The position numbers and the translations under genes are program-made. From positions 4,660,501 to 4,724,500 of the forward strand of contig JAMJFZ010002500.1 of the NCBI GenBank assembly GCA_026225945.1: 64,000 nucleotides of DNA, written 5' to 3'. The notes under the pieces are model-generated. The model saw nothing but the letters and a program-made list of their open reading frames with translations, searched no databases and was not told where the DNA came from. How positions within the stretch are numbered: the stretch's first letter is position 1; each line of letters opens with the position of its first letter. The DNA is from Cricetomys ansorgei (lineage: Eukaryota > Chordata > Mammalia > Rodentia > Nesomyidae). Positions 1-12,999 of the stretch are shown piece by piece.

Positions 1-2030
1 TCATGTGATTTAAGCTAAATTTAGCCGAGACAAACTGACACATTAAAAACAACAAAACCACAACACCTATAATAGCATTTGTGGGGGGAACAGAGAATTT
101 CAATTGCCCATGCTCTTTCTGCTTCTGATTAGCATTAACAATCAAACTTGTGTCTGTGGAAAGTCTATCCAAGCTTGTCACATGGTGAATTGTTTCATAA
201 TCACCTTTTGCTGTGTTTAGAAAGTCTGCCTGAACACGGTGATGAGTTCACCATGTCCAAGTGGCCAAAGCTGCCTTTCGCTGGTGAAATAAAATATGGG
301 AATAAAGAAAAAAAAATTCTGCAAGCTGATCAAAAGCCCGTAGCTCAGGAGGTCATGGGCTTGGGGGGCCTTGCTACTGTTGGTTTCTCAATGGACATGC
401 TGTCAAACTGGCTTCTAAATATTTATGTTTATAGCCACAGAGAAGCGCTGCCCTTGACCGTGTTTAAAGAAGGCCATTTCTGCAGTGGACAGCAGTTAAT
501 GCAGAGACTCATAACTGGTCAAAGTGATCAGCCTTAAATGAGATATCCAGATCAAGTTCCCACCCCCAAGGCTCAGGGAACATGTCAGAAGAAGAGAGAG
601 AAGGGGCAGAAGAGTCAGGGAACAGAGGGGAGAGCTGCAACTTTCGTGGACAGGACATGGCCAGGGCAGTGGCACCGTGGACTCTCTGCAGCTGTGTTTA
701 TCTGTCAAGCAAGGAGGCAAGTAGTATTATTCCAGAAAGCAGCACTAATGGGACTTGATTACAAAATATTGTTTTTAAGGATTTGAATCGAAGGATGTGT
801 TGTCGGGGGTTGTTAGAGAAACTGAAAGAGGCGGTCGGAGTTGGAGATAATCAAGATACATTGTATACATGTATGAAATTATCAAAGAACAAATAAATCC
901 CTATTCTGGAAATAATCATAGGAGAATATAAGTCTACTAGCTATCCCCCCGTAGAGAACTTCAACCTTTATTATACAAGGGAGAGGAGTTAGGCATCCAT
1001 TGTCAGGGAAACCACAGAATGAGCCAGAGCAGAATTAGGTAGTTGCGTGAACCTGAATGCCAGCTGCCTCAGAGCATGGTTTATAGGGAGGAACTCCTGA
1101 GGTTAATTTAGCTTGATGAATTACCAAACATGAATTACCAAAACCTTCCCTGGGTGTGTCTCAAAGATCATTTTCCCAAGGAGAGCTGAAACCCTGCTGA
1201 CTTGAGACTTTAGAGTATTTCTGTGGTGTTAACAGAAGTAGGAGCAGTGGTGGCCAGAGACTTGGTGACAAAGGGGCCCATGTGGGAGATGCAGACAAAC
1301 CTCAACTAGTGTCCAGTGAGTGCAACTTTGAAGCCATTCTTGGTCAAAGTGCACCTGTCGGACATAGTATAGACCAGCTGGCAGCAGAAGCAGAGGGCTA
1401 GGTGTGGACATGGAGAACTCTTTTTCATGTATAGTTCCATATCTACATTCATAATTTTGAATGTATATGCAGAAACTCAGAATATATATCTCAGAAACTC
1501 AGATTTCTCTGCCAGCTTCTTGATGCCTATAAAAATCACAGGCAGACCTTCTCAATCCCTGAAGCACCATTCTGTAGTAAATAGCAAGTGACATTATGGG
1601 ACGGCTCAAGATGTTAGAAAGCAGCAAAGAATGGGGACAAGCTGAAGATACATGCATGGTGGAATAGGCCCAGGTCATCAACCAACATCAATCAAAAGCA
1701 CAGGCAGCCCACCTCATTAGAAGCATATGGACTGAATGCCTGCACTTATGTATGATGTGCAGGGAGCTTTCTGTCTGGTGACGTAACTGCTTTTGCCCAG
1801 AAATGACTAATGTCTTCTCAGGATGAGAAAACTATGGTGAGATGTGAGGTGCCTGTCTGTGGCTAATTGAAGATTAATGAGGTTTTCGTGCTACTCCCAA
1901 AGTGTTAAATAACAAACAGGTAATTTATAGGTTCGAACTACATAGATGCTTTGAATTTGCTGTAGTCCTCCAGGGAAAATGTGTGATTGGGAACAGCCAA
2001 AGCTTTTTCCTTTAGAAGACAAAGCATAGA
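1..2030. other. intergenic sequence, no gene seen
   Basis: A/T-biased sequence downstream of Cep170. The ORFs here (the longest is 129 codons at 148-537) show no recognisable family and no splice context. I see no clear repeat. Confidence 0.5.
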
Positions 2031-2037
2031 AGCTTGT

Positions 2038-2265
2038 AGGACTGAGACTGCTTTGGGAGCTCAAGAAATAGAAGAGTGTTTGCTGTGCAAGCCTGAAGAC
2101 CTGAGTTCAATTTGCAGGGCCCACGTAAAAAGCTGGGTCGTGCTTATAATCCCAGCACAAGAAGAAGACACAGAAGGCTCCCTGGAGCTTGGTGGCCAGC
2201 CAGCCTAGCCAAGCAGGTTCATACACACACATTTGCATCTGCATACAAAAACAATTTTAAATAGA
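2038..2265 (+). mobile_element. B3 SINE
   Basis: A tRNA-like head (gctcaagaaatagaagagtgtttgctgtgcaagcctgaagacctgagttc) is followed by the B3 middle (agctgggtcgtgcttataatcccagcac, then ggccagccagcctagccaagc) and an A-rich tail. Diverged. Confidence 0.75.
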
Positions 2266-2340
2266 AAAAAATGTGTTCCTCCTCATACTCCTGCTTAAAA
2301 TTACGATTGACCCTTAATTATCTTTCTTGTTTGTTTGGGT

Positions 2341-2503
2341 TTTTTTGTTTTGTTTTTTTTGAGACAGGGTTTCTCTGTTATAACTCTGGCTGTTCTGGAA
2401 CTTGCTCTGCAGACCAGGCTGGTCTTCAACTCACAGAGATCCACCTGCCTCTGCCTCCCAAGTGTTGGGATTAAAAGCATGTGTGCACCACCATTACCCA
2501 GCA
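2341..2503 (-). mobile_element. B1 SINE (antisense copy)
   Basis: The T-rich start and the sequences gagacagggtttctctg, gaccaggctggtcttcaact and cacagagatccacctgcct are the reverse complement of B1. It has a TGTTATAAC variant after tttctc. Confidence 0.9.
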
Positions 2504-2509
2504 AACCCT

Positions 2510-5500
2510 TAATATTCTTATTTGGTTTATTGAAAAATGTCAAATACTATGAATTATCAGTAATGGTCATCACAAGTACATAAATACGACTCCATAATTA
2601 GTCTTAACATTAGACTCCTAATGCATCTGTGATGCAAGTAATTCCTTGCTACATGGCAACCATCTAACTTCCCTGTCTCCCTAATTCTGCACCAAAGCAA
2701 ATACAAAAATGTATTTTTATTCAGGGATCAGTAATTGCAGGAGACTGAGCTATTGGCCACAAATTTTCACCCTTCCCCCAGGTTATTCATATTAGAATAT
2801 AAATTTGCAGTTCTTTCCACTACACTTTTAAATTTCTCTAAATCTTAACTTTGGACTGGGCCACTGGACTGCCTGTGCTGATTGGATAGGGGTAAAGGTA
2901 AGTTTTGGTTGGTTCTGCACGTGACCTTTAAGAAGGTCCGTGTGTTTCCCTTTTCCACTTGTGCTTCTTCCATCGCTGGGAATAGAACATAACCCAGCTG
3001 GCCTGCTAGTGCAAGGAAAACAAAAGACTTACAGAGAACCAGTGAACTGCCTCCAGCTCCCAGCCACAGATCACTGAGCTGAGATCAGTCCACTCTGAGC
3101 TAACTTCAGCTCCCAAGTAAGAGTAAGTCATTTTAACCTGTTTGTTAAGCAGCGAAACAAAATCATCAGCTCGATCGTTTATTGAGTCTCCATGATAAGA
3201 CATGAGCTAGTAGAAGGACCCACACAGATATACAAAATAGAGTCTTATTTCCTGATGGTCTCTGCATCATCACAATGAGCTACTCCTGGGAGAAGGGTAT
3301 AGAGTCCTGCGCTCTCAGTCTTCTGCTCCAACACCTTCATCTTAGGTCACAATTTCCACAGCATTCTCCTAATTGGTGACTATCACAATACCAATCAAGA
3401 AAGCTAAGAAAAGGTTATGGGGATTCTTATTAAAGTCTAGACAGCCAGATTTTCAAAGAATGTTTCTTTTCTGCCTAAATCCAAAGTCATTAAAAGATCC
3501 CTTTAAACACGAGGTTCTGGAAGAGCTGCATGTGAAGCACCATGCAAGTGTCTTCATTCTCTTCGTCTAGGGTGCTGTATGCATCTGAATTGTTCATGTC
3601 CAATCTCTTCCATTTGTGACTCACAAAATTATGATATTAATAGTCTATAGATCAGTAGTTTAAAGCTCTCCTTAAACAGCAAGCTTGCTCTGCATGCTAG
3701 GGCATGGCTGAAGTTCTAGGTACTTGGAGACTGAAGTCAGACTATCAGTTGAGCCCATGAATCAAAAATGAGCCTGGGTAACATAGTGAGATTGTCTTAA
3801 AAGAAATATAGCCTAGATTTCCTTAGGACCCTTTAAAATTTTTAATTTGATATAAATTTGATAAGAATATATCAAATTTGATATAAATAAATTTGATATG
3901 AATCTCATCCTTAGAGTGTTATGGGAAGAGCTGTTTAGCTGGTTCTTAAGCTCTGCAGGCCACCCTGTTCCATTTCCCAACCTCTTTTCCTGACCATCCT
4001 GAATATCTGAATATTTTTTCCTGCACTTCATAGGTGATCGGTGAATGGATTTTGAAGAAACTGGTCAGCTTTCCACTTCCGAGATCCAGACCCTTCCCGC
4101 TCCCGGTCCACTGACTCTCCTCAGAGTCCTCAGTATTATGCAAGTCATCTGCCTTTACATTTGGACTTTGAATCCTCCTCCACATACAGCCACCTCACTT
4201 GTCTCTCTGGTCCATTAACACTCTGGGATTTTCATCCATTGAGATATACAGCCTATGAGAGATCGGACCCCAGACAAGTTTCTTTGCTATTGTTTTGATG
4301 GAGCAAACCCTCACTGCCTCAACCCATCTTAAGGAGGAGTTCAGACCTGGTTTCCATCTGTCAGTATTGAATTGCCTGTGAAAATTGCCTGTGCCTGGGA
4401 AAAGCAGAATCAAATGCCATCCTACAAATGTCAGCAGTCACAGTGCAACAGGCAGATTTACAATGCGCATCAAAACCGATTAGAATTATTAAAGTGCATT
4501 TCAGAATATAGAGCTGCTGGCCAGTGTAAAAATCAATAAATAATTCCTGCACCTGGTGAATTTAAACTGCACTGCCACTTGGAATTTGGTGTTCACATGA
4601 TGATCAGAAACCAGCTACTGATGCAGCTATTTTTTTCCCTTGCTTGTCTTAAGTGGATTTCACAGTATTGAGCACCAAAAAATATTTTGAAAAGACTTAA
4701 GAGAGAATAGACCTGGGTGCTAAGAAACTGCTTCCAGGTGTGGACCAGGACTTGGCCTTCCTCTGCTTTGTAACTGAATTCTCTGTGTAGTCATTACCAC
4801 CTCTGGGGTTCTGCCTTTTCTAGGAGGTACTTAACATTCACTACCACTTAAACTCAGTGCAATTAGAGGACAAATAACTGGGGGTTATAAAGTGACGTTC
4901 TTCCAAGTAAACATAAGCCCAAAAAATTAGACTATATTTTGATTTTGAATTTTCCCCAGGGGTTCATGTATTGAAGGCTGGTCCTCAGCATGCCAGTGTT
5001 GAAATGTTGTGGCAGGTCCTGATGAGAGGTCTTTTCGTCACTGGGAATGTGACCTCAAAGGCTGTGGGTCACTATCTGTTTTGCTTCCTGGACATGAGGT
5101 AACCAATCCTACTCTACCTCATCCTTTAGTCCTGGTGTGTGACCACAAGACCAAAAGCAACAGGATCAACTAGACCTGGGTTAGAGTCTCAAAGCTATGT
5201 GCCCCAAGTACACCTTTCTTCATTTTAAATCTTGTTTTAAATATGTGTTCCAGTGACAAAATGTTAACTAGAACAAGTTTTATAAAAAGTTAATTATGAT
5301 AGATCAAATGATAGTTTTAATCTAAGCAAGGGGCTGTCATTAACGGACTCCTATGACGAATACTTTTGTAAAACTGAAAATCCTCCTGCAGAGGACGTGA
5401 TAAGTTTAAATTGTGTTAGATACAAATTAAATCTGGTTGCACAGAACACTTTCTCAGATGCATGATAACTTTGCACTTTCTCACATGCTGCAGGCAGCCT

Positions 5501-5760
5501 GATCACATGCCTGGATAGGCTGTCTGCTCTTCCCAGTGCAGGCCTTCCTGACAGTTGAATTATCTCAGCGCCTATCTCGTGCCCTGAGCTTAGCTCACAC
5601 TTGTGCTTGTTAAATAGATGAATGCCTTGGGGGTACAGTGTATATTGCTTAATAATAAGCCAGAGGACATATGCCTCTCTTTGGTGCCAAGAGGTGACAC
5701 TAAATCTAAATGAAAGCATCCATCAGCTTTTGAAAGGGTTTAACTGTATTTAAGAATGAC
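2510..5760. other. intergenic sequence with faint old repeats
   Basis: No gene is supported. A SINE-like stretch lies near 3693-3808 (gagcctgggtaacatagtgagattgtctt). A MaLR-like old LTR remnant is possible near 4955-5270 (ggttcatgtattgaaggctggtcctcag). An AT-rich TTTGATAT palindrome cluster lies at 3845-3900. Confidence 0.4.
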
Positions 5761-5764
5761 TGGT

Positions 5765-5930
5765 CCAGCCAGCCAGTGGTGGCACATACATTTAATCTCA
5801 GGACTCAGGGAGGAAGAGGCAGTTGGGTCTCTGTGAGTTCCAGACCAGCCTGGTCTACAGAGTGAGTTCCAGGACAGCCAGGGTTACAACAGAGAAACCC
5901 TGTCTCAGAAAAAAATAAATAAAATTTTTT
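5765..5930 (+). mobile_element. B1 SINE
   Basis: Forward B1: ggtggcacatacatttaatc, then gaccagcctggtctacagag and gagttccaggacagccaggg, ending in an A-rich tail. Confidence 0.9.
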
Positions 5931-7475
5931 GAAAAAATGACAGGTCCTCTGATGGTCTAAGTGACAATACTCTGAATTTTGTAGGACAGATAACTTTCTT
6001 CCATTGTCAGAGAAAGAGTGCATATTATGTAGAGCAGAGAGGGAAAAGAAAGCAAACTCAGCCAATGGGCTGGCCTGCTGAGGAACTGTCTACAGTGTTA
6101 GTTAACACCTCCCAGAGCTGGGTCAGAACCTCATTATTTTAAAACCCTCTGGAGAATACAAAAACAAGAGAATTTTGATAACCGTCTTTAATTTGACATT
6201 TTAGTTAACCATCTCGACACAATCATGCCCTGGGGACACATTTGGAGCATCTGTTATGGGTCAATCCACACACTTTTCACAGTATCTGTCCTGGTGAGGC
6301 TCACGCTCCAGTTGAGAACAGAAGCAAATGCGTCCCTGAGTTAGGGCAAGGTGAAGAATCCTGAGATGGCCCACACTACATGCCAGGATGTGAGCAGGAA
6401 GGCTAAGCTCACCTGCAGAATGGGAAGAAACTCTGACAAGGAAGTAGTCACTGTGGTGACCTTGGTGTAGTGACTTGGGGACTGCCCTAATTTTATCACT
6501 CTCTCTCACTTCCACGTTTCCACTTCTAGTGTTCCATGCTTCTGACTCTTTGGAGCACTATTCTCAGATGGCAGGAGTCCCTTGCTTGGCCAGCAAAAGC
6601 CATAATTTGGGGGCCTGGAAACTTAAATCCCCCGCTCTCACTGAAGGGCAGCTCTTAGGCAATGACTAACCGATAGAAAGAGCTTGGAAGTCCAGATGCT
6701 TGCCCTATGGTAGGGGGTAACCCCAGAGTCCCCTGCAGCATGACATCGACTCAGCCCTCTGAGCTGTTACCCTGAATGGCTAGAACCATTCCAGGGTTCC
6801 CACAAAATGGTATGGAGTCACGTCCAGCAGATACTTATAAAGGCAGAACCCATAAGGCTACGTACTTCCAACCAGGGGCAAGCATGTATCCAGACATATT
6901 TCCTGTCTGGGCATCTCCCATCTACAAGTGACTAAACATATTTGGTGTCATTGGATTATCCAAGCTTGCTTAGGGAATTGAACCTGTGGCTTGTTATCTC
7001 ACAAGAACAACTCCCACCCAGCATTCCAGGAAGTTATCTATCCTTGGGCAAGTGAGGACTACAGGATTATCTGTCTTTTTGTTTAGTATATCTCTTAGGA
7101 ATAGTAATTAAAGCTTATGGCATAACTTTAGCTCTTCCAGTCTATGAGTGTCTGTGTCTTCATGTGTGTACTAAATCACTTTGTATATACACTGAGGGAA
7201 ATACAAGGACATTGAAGACAGCCTTAAGAAAAATTTGCCCTTGACTAGCTCACTATTGCTACTAAAGCATGACTCAGAAACCCTGTGATGGAAAAGTTCA
7301 TTATAAAGTCTATTTGACACTCCTAATTTTACATCCATCCCATAGTTTGTTTTAAATTTTAACATATAAACCATGAAAAACAAATGCCCAGAATCACTAG
7401 TAATAAAGGAAACAAAGGAAAGCCATGAGAGCTCTAGGAGAAAATAAAACAAAACACACAATGACGTATCTTCTT
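5931..7475. other. intergenic sequence, nothing recognised
   Basis: ORFs up to 96 codons with no family resemblance; no clear repeat boundary is seen. Confidence 0.45.
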
Positions 7476-7477
7476 TT

Positions 7478-7875
7478 TCCCAGTGTCATTTCTACTCCTG
7501 TGGTAAAATGCCCTGACTAAAGGAGGCAACTTAGGGAAGAAAGGGTTTATTTGGCTTACAGATTCGGGTTACAGTCCATCTTTGCGGGAAGGATTTTGAG
7601 GCAGATAGCCACACTCCTTCTACAGGCAAGAGCAAAAAGAAATGAGTTCACTGTGGTACCTGTTCTGTCTTTCTTCACTTTCTACAGGACAAGACCCAGC
7701 TCATGAAATGGTCCTGCCCACAACGAGTAGGAGAGCTAGCAGTAAAGACAATGCCCCACAGATGTACCGATAGGCCACCTGATAAAGGCATTATTCAACT
7801 GAGACTCTAGACCCTGGACTTCTAGGTTGCAACAACTTGACATTTAATAGCTACCACAAAAGTTATCCCAGTCTT
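7478..7875 (+). mobile_element. rodent interspersed repeat, family not named (copy 1)
   Basis: It begins with a tggtaaaatgccctgactaa-type start, then gggaagaaagggtttatttg and gcttacagattcgggttaca, and ends in caacaacttgacatttaata. I recognise this as a common rodent repeat type (tttattt...gcttacag...cagtccatc...ttgacat) but cannot assign the name. Confidence 0.6.
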
Positions 7876-8044
7876 CACAGCCACTAAAATGTCTAAAACT
7901 GAAAAGACTGACAAGAACCTATTGGTAAAGCTATTAAGGGACAGGAGGGAAAATATTTTCAACAAAAGCTGCTGGAAAAGTTACAGTAGTACACTAACCC
8001 TATTCATAAACATTAAGTCAAAATAGATTAAGAATTCTTGAGAT

Positions 8045-8335
8045 CAAACACATGAATGAACCAGGAGGACCTTGCGTTGAGTGAAGTAAGTCAGAAGAGC
8101 TCAGGCCCTCACCTACTTGTGGACTCTAACAAGGTTAAACCAGCAGAAACAAGAAGCCAGGGCCGAAGGTAGAAGGACAGAGATGGGGAGAGGTTGGTCA
8201 AACAGTACAAACTCTCAGATACAAGATGAATACGGTTTTGGAATCCAATGTACAGCACAGAGGCTAGAGTTGCTGATAATTTATTAGATAATTAAACTTT
8301 GCTAAGAATAGTTTTTTAATGTCAATACATTCTCA
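8045..8335 (+). mobile_element. ancient L1 (L1M-type) 3' end fragment
   Basis: It resembles the old mammalian L1 3' end in order: tgagtgaagtaagtcagaag, then an acctacttgtggactct part, then gggagaggttggtcaaa, cagatacaagatgaatacg and ccaatgtacagcac. Confidence 0.6.
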
Positions 8336-8374
8336 AAGGTAACTATGGAAATTCTTGGATACCTTAGTTACTTT

Positions 8375-8755
8375 TCTTTATATGTTACTTTGTATGCTTA
8401 TCTTTATATGTTACCTTAGTTACTTTATATGATAAAATACAAAACAGCTTTAAAAGGCAAGGGTTTGTTCTGGTTCATATCTGGCTCATCATGGAAGCAG
8501 GGACTCAAGTCAACTGGCCACACTGTATTAGCTTTAGGTAGCTAAGAGGGATGCATGTGACTGCTCAGCCCCTCTCTCCTTTTTCAGTCCTGTATCCACC
8601 TCACAAAGGTGCTGCACAACATCTAGGGTGGATATTCCTACTTCCAGTAACCTAAACAAGAAAAGCCTGCACAGAGGCTAACCTAAGGTAGATACTCCTT
8701 CACAGGCATGCCCAGAGGCTCCTATCCAGGGTGATCCACATTGACAATATAAGCC
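8375..8755 (+). mobile_element. rodent interspersed repeat, same family as 7478-7875 (copy 2)
   Basis: It matches copy 1 in layout: aggcaagggtttgttctggt, ggctcatcatggaagcaggg, then actccttcacaggcatgccc, agaggctcc and a terminal cacattgacaat. More diverged. Confidence 0.55.
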
Positions 8756-8935
8756 CCCACAATGAGTATGTTAATTGATTTGATTATGGTAATAATTTCC
8801 ATTTATATATAGAAAGATATAATATATAATATATGTATATAAAGAGATAGATAATATATGATATATATGTGCTCTTCACATTGTACACTTGAAAAATGAA
8901 TACAATTTTGTTAATGTACATCAATACATCTGGGA

Positions 8936-8992
8936 ATGAAAAAAGGAAGGAAAGGAAGGAGAGAAGGAAGGGAGTCACCTTCCCCAAGAGAG
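8936..8992. repeat. GA-rich low-complexity tract
   Basis: A purine-only run of GAA/GGAAGG units. Confidence 0.8.
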
Positions 8993-9302
8993 GGGAAGGA
9001 TGTAGGTAGAGCAGGTTTGGTGTTGGGTATATGTATGATCCTATTTATTTTGAAAGGTTTCTGTCACATACAGGCAGAGTGGCAGACTTCCTGGAATAAG
9101 CGGGTCTCAGTTTTCTGGCACCACAGAGTACCCACTGAAACTGAGCTCAGCAGATTGAGGTGGCAATTGAATCCTTACCACTGAGAAGCCCTTTGACCTT
9201 GAAGTGGTCCACAGTATGCCCATTACACTACAAATGGCACTAGAACACAGGATGAAAGGGGTCTTACTGCCACTGCTTTAGTAACTATGGTTGCCTCTAA
9301 AA

Positions 9303-9440
9303 GGCCAACTAGCTGGGTAGGACAACTCACACCTGCAGTTCTAGCACTTTCAAGGCACAGGCAGGATGGGTGTGAGTTCCAGTTAAGCTTGGGCTACCAA
9401 GTAAGACTGTCTGAAAACCAAACAAAACAAGGAGCCAGAT
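9303..9440 (+). mobile_element. diverged B1-like SINE
   Basis: Weak B1 order: agctgggtaggacaactcac, gttctagcactttcaaggca, gtgtgagttccagttaagct and an A-rich end. Confidence 0.5.
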
Positions 9441-11287
9441 GGCTGCTTCACAATGAGGTACACTGTAAAATGGATCACAACATACACTGGAGTCCCAAGA
9501 TCCCAGGTATTTTTTAGAACACTATAGCTATTGAACATTTTTCTGGCAGACTGACTGTTCATAATAACCCACTTATTTCTAGACAAATCCTTACAGAATT
9601 CCTTGTGTAATATAAAAACTTTTGTTAACTCAAAGGAAATCAGAAATTATGTTCTGTCTGTGGTTCTTGTCTGGAAGATGTCCCACCCGCTTTGAACGCT
9701 GGGGTTGGGTCCTAGACCTGCAGGACCTGGCCATACCCCTGCATCTGCCCGGATGCTTGGAGAGCAACAAAACACAGATCAAATCCAGCCCAGAGGTGCA
9801 GGTCCACAGACTTGTTGTGTCCCCTGCCTAGGCAAGTGGCTCAGCTTCATTAGATCCAACTCCACCTCTGTTGATGAACAAGTTGACCATCACTGAGGGG
9901 TAACCTTGGTGAAACCCTGGGAGATCAAGTGCCTGGCACATTGTTTGTGCACACTATGTATTCATTTTCTTCCTCTCACTGTACGTGGCCCAGATATACC
10001 AACACTGAGTTTGGGGTCACCAAAGCATTTTGTGGGAGCACCATACAGTTAACTTCCAGTGTCAATCTACACAAGTCTCAAGGGATCCTCATTTCTCTTA
10101 GAAAATCATTATGACTCCAATGGCCATGGAGGGCCTGAATTTCTTCATGAAGCAATTAAGCAGGTCACCTTTCCAGCCCACAAAACCTCTTGGGGAAACT
10201 GAAGCCACCATTAAGTCTCCTGGGAAGCATGTGATAATTCTGCCAGTTTGTTCTGCTTGAAGACTGAGGCCAGCCTTGAGGGGTTCCTCTTCAGCCTAGT
10301 AATCTGGGACAGTGAGCTGCCTTGGGAAGTCTCTTCCCATTCTTTCCAGTGTACAGCAGTAACAAATAGGCAAGCGCAGGCAGAACCTGTGAATGGAGGT
10401 TTTTGGTGGGTTATTTCTGCCATTTATAAGACAGCTTTAACTATATTTTCGACATTAGGATCTTGGAATCTAAGAACAAAAATATTTTCTACTTTTTCCA
10501 AATAGAGTGAATCTTGGCTACTTCTGTAGTTGGGATGTGACAAATGCTGTAAATGCTGGGTCGCCAGGGCAGTGTTACTAGAAGATGGTGGAGACTTTGG
10601 GAGGTTAGACCAAGTGGGAGGTTCCTAGGACCCTGGGAGTGTGCCTTCAAAGGAAACCATTGGAATATTCTTTCTTTTGCTTCCTGGACTGGAAGAGAGT
10701 GGTTTTACTCCACCACATACTCATGCCAGGAGGTGCCACCTCAGGCCCAGTGCAAAAATCAACTGATCGTGGGTACTGGAAACTTATCTCAAATTGTGAA
10801 CCAAAAACATACCTGCTTGATTGTTTCAGATGTTTATGATAGAAATGGTAGAAAGGCTGCTTAACACAGCTATTTAGCTTAAAGTTGAAAACAAATGCAA
10901 ATAGTGCGGCTTGAGCAATACATTACCCCAACGAATGCCTAAGTCATTACTGGACTTACGTCCTTATGTTATTTGAAAAGATTTGAATCTGCTTTTGCTT
11001 ATTTCTTTAAGAAACACCTCTAATGGCTTACAGTGGAGAGCATATTCTCCCAATGCACTGAGGATTCAGAAGTGGATTTTTGACCACCATGCATGATTTT
11101 TCATACAGTATTTTCACAGAAGAATGAAAAATAGCACCCAGAACTAGAAGTCTACAACTGGAATTACAACGCATTCCCTGCATGATGATGGAAACAGGAT
11201 ACACTGTTGTCTAGTGTGGTCTCTTCTATGAGTAAAAGACAGCTAGACCCAATGTGGTGTGCACACTTGTACTCAGTACTTGTACTG
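9441..11287. other. intergenic sequence, nothing recognised
   Basis: Several overlapping ORFs of 60-103 codons; none has a recognisable domain, and no matching splice context is seen. Confidence 0.45.
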
Positions 11288-11412
11288 AGCTCTGCTTTGT
11301 ATCTCTGCTTCCTCTTCTGCTTCTACTTGCTTCTGTCTTGGGGATTAAAGGCCTGTGCTAGGACTGCCTTCTGAATACTGGGATTAAAGGGATGTACTAA
11401 CATTCTTTCTAC
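11288..11412 (-). mobile_element. fragment of the LTR-like element of 13000-13560, antisense
   Basis: The reverse complement carries the same paired cctttaatccc motifs about 40 bp apart (seen here as gggattaaagg at about 11341 and 11381) with the adjacent ctctgcttcctcttc stretch. Confidence 0.55.
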
Positions 11413-12209
11413 CCTTGAGCAGCCATGCTGCTGGATTAAAAGATTAATATTCCTCTGTAGTTCTTTAGGAAATTGATACTTTAAGAGAGAAATGTAAGGA
11501 AAGATGGAGTGGTTTGGTCAAGAGTTTCTGGCAATGGGATATCCCCTAGTGAACTAAGTGCATAAGCTTAGTGAAGGCCCAGCAGAAATCTCAGATTCTT
11601 GTTCCTTTTTCATCCATTCAACCAACAAACATGTATTTAATGTGAATTTGGTCAGACTTTAAGCCTAGTGCTAGGTAGAGAAGAGCAATTAGGAACCAAA
11701 GCTGTTTAAAAAAATCATATTGAAAATAATTTATCTGCCTTCTCTGGTTCTCTATGAACCCCTATCTTCTTGAGACAAGAACTATCTTCTTTCTGGGTGA
11801 TTAAATACTTGAGGAATATCTGCCAGGATGTAAATTAAGCTAGATGAGGAAGCTTACTGGAACCTGACCATCTCTCCATCCAGACCATAGATGCAAGATC
11901 AGGCATAGATTACTTGAACACTTTATTATACTGGCAGGAGCCAAAGGCACAGCAATCCAGTTCAACTTTTGCATGACCACTGCTTGTTTTTCCCTTTTGA
12001 AAATTGACTTCTCTGAAAATCAGGGTTAGAAGGCTCATTTGGTTCCTAGATTGGCCCCAGAGTGGGAGACAGTAGATCTGGAGAAAGGATGGATTCTTTC
12101 CCATTTAAAAGACTTGTTAGAGTCAAGAATCAATGTAGGGAAGCAGGAAAGTGAAGGCACCCACTCCGAAGGACTTTGAAGAATCATACACATCAAAGTT
12201 AAGAGTTAA

Positions 12210-12720
12210 GCCTTTTGGGTATTTTTATTGAGAAATAACTTACATATTAATCACTCTTTTACATGTGCATCAAAATGTACTTACCTTGTAGTATTTTACC
12301 CTTTTCAATCATTTCCCTCTTTCCCATCCTTCCATTCTCCCATTTGTGCTTAGTGGCTACCGGTTCTGCCTTTCCTAGAATTATATGAACTGAGTCCTAA
12401 TGTATGTACTCTGCCGTGTCAGCTTCCGTCCTTGTGTTCTTAAACTGATGTTACCAAAAATGCCTGTAGCTGGCTTGTTCCTTCCCATTGCTGAATAAAA
12501 CTTCATTTTATGGAAGTGTACTTTCTTATTTACTTAATAGTTGGTGAACATTGGTTATGTTTCTAGGTTTTGGCTATTACAAATTTAATTTCAATAAGCA
12601 CTGTGTATGCCTTTTTGTGGACATTAGATTTAATTTCTCTTGGAAAGTAAACATCTGGATTGTAGGATGGGCTATGAATTTAAGAAGGAATTTATACACC
12701 ATTTTCTGAAATCACAGCGG
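12210..12720 (-). mobile_element. ancient L1 (L1M-type) 3' region, antisense
   Basis: In order it shows tttttattgagaaataactt, then cttagtggctaccg, tgctgaataaaacttcattt, ttggtgaacattggttatgt, ttctaggttttggctattac and gtggacattagatttaattt. This is the well-known reverse-strand order of old mammalian L1 3' sequences. Confidence 0.75.
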
Positions 12721-12904
12721 GACCACTTTTCTGTCTTCAAAAAGAAACCAAAACCAAAACCAAAAAATCAGCTGTTACACGTGAAGTTTTGTAGGGTGAT
12801 TAAAAGTTCAATGTCAATTGATTTTTTTTGGGGGGAGGGTAGAGGAACACTTAATCTTTTAATCCAGCAGCATGCTCTAAAGGTGCTCAAAGGTTCACAT
12901 TGAA

Positions 12905-12990
12905 AGGCCTATGTGATAGCTAGGCAGAGATCACCTTCAAGGGCCTGTATGACTGGATCACATTCAAGAAGCCTGTGTTATCTGGATGGA
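12905..12990. repeat. imperfect tandem repeat of a GCCTGTGTxA...ATCACxTTCAAG unit
   Basis: Three diverged units of about 27-36 bp start with rgcctrtrt (12907, 12943, 12970) and carry (g)atcac(c/a)ttcaag in the first two. Confidence 0.6.
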
Positions 12991-12999
12991 ATGCAGAAA

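Noticed and set aside
148..537. 129-codon plus-strand ORF at the window start
   Set aside because: No recognisable domain and no splice or promoter context; expected by chance at this length in 64 kb.
5351..5719. 122-codon minus-strand ORF
   Set aside because: No family resemblance; intergenic location.
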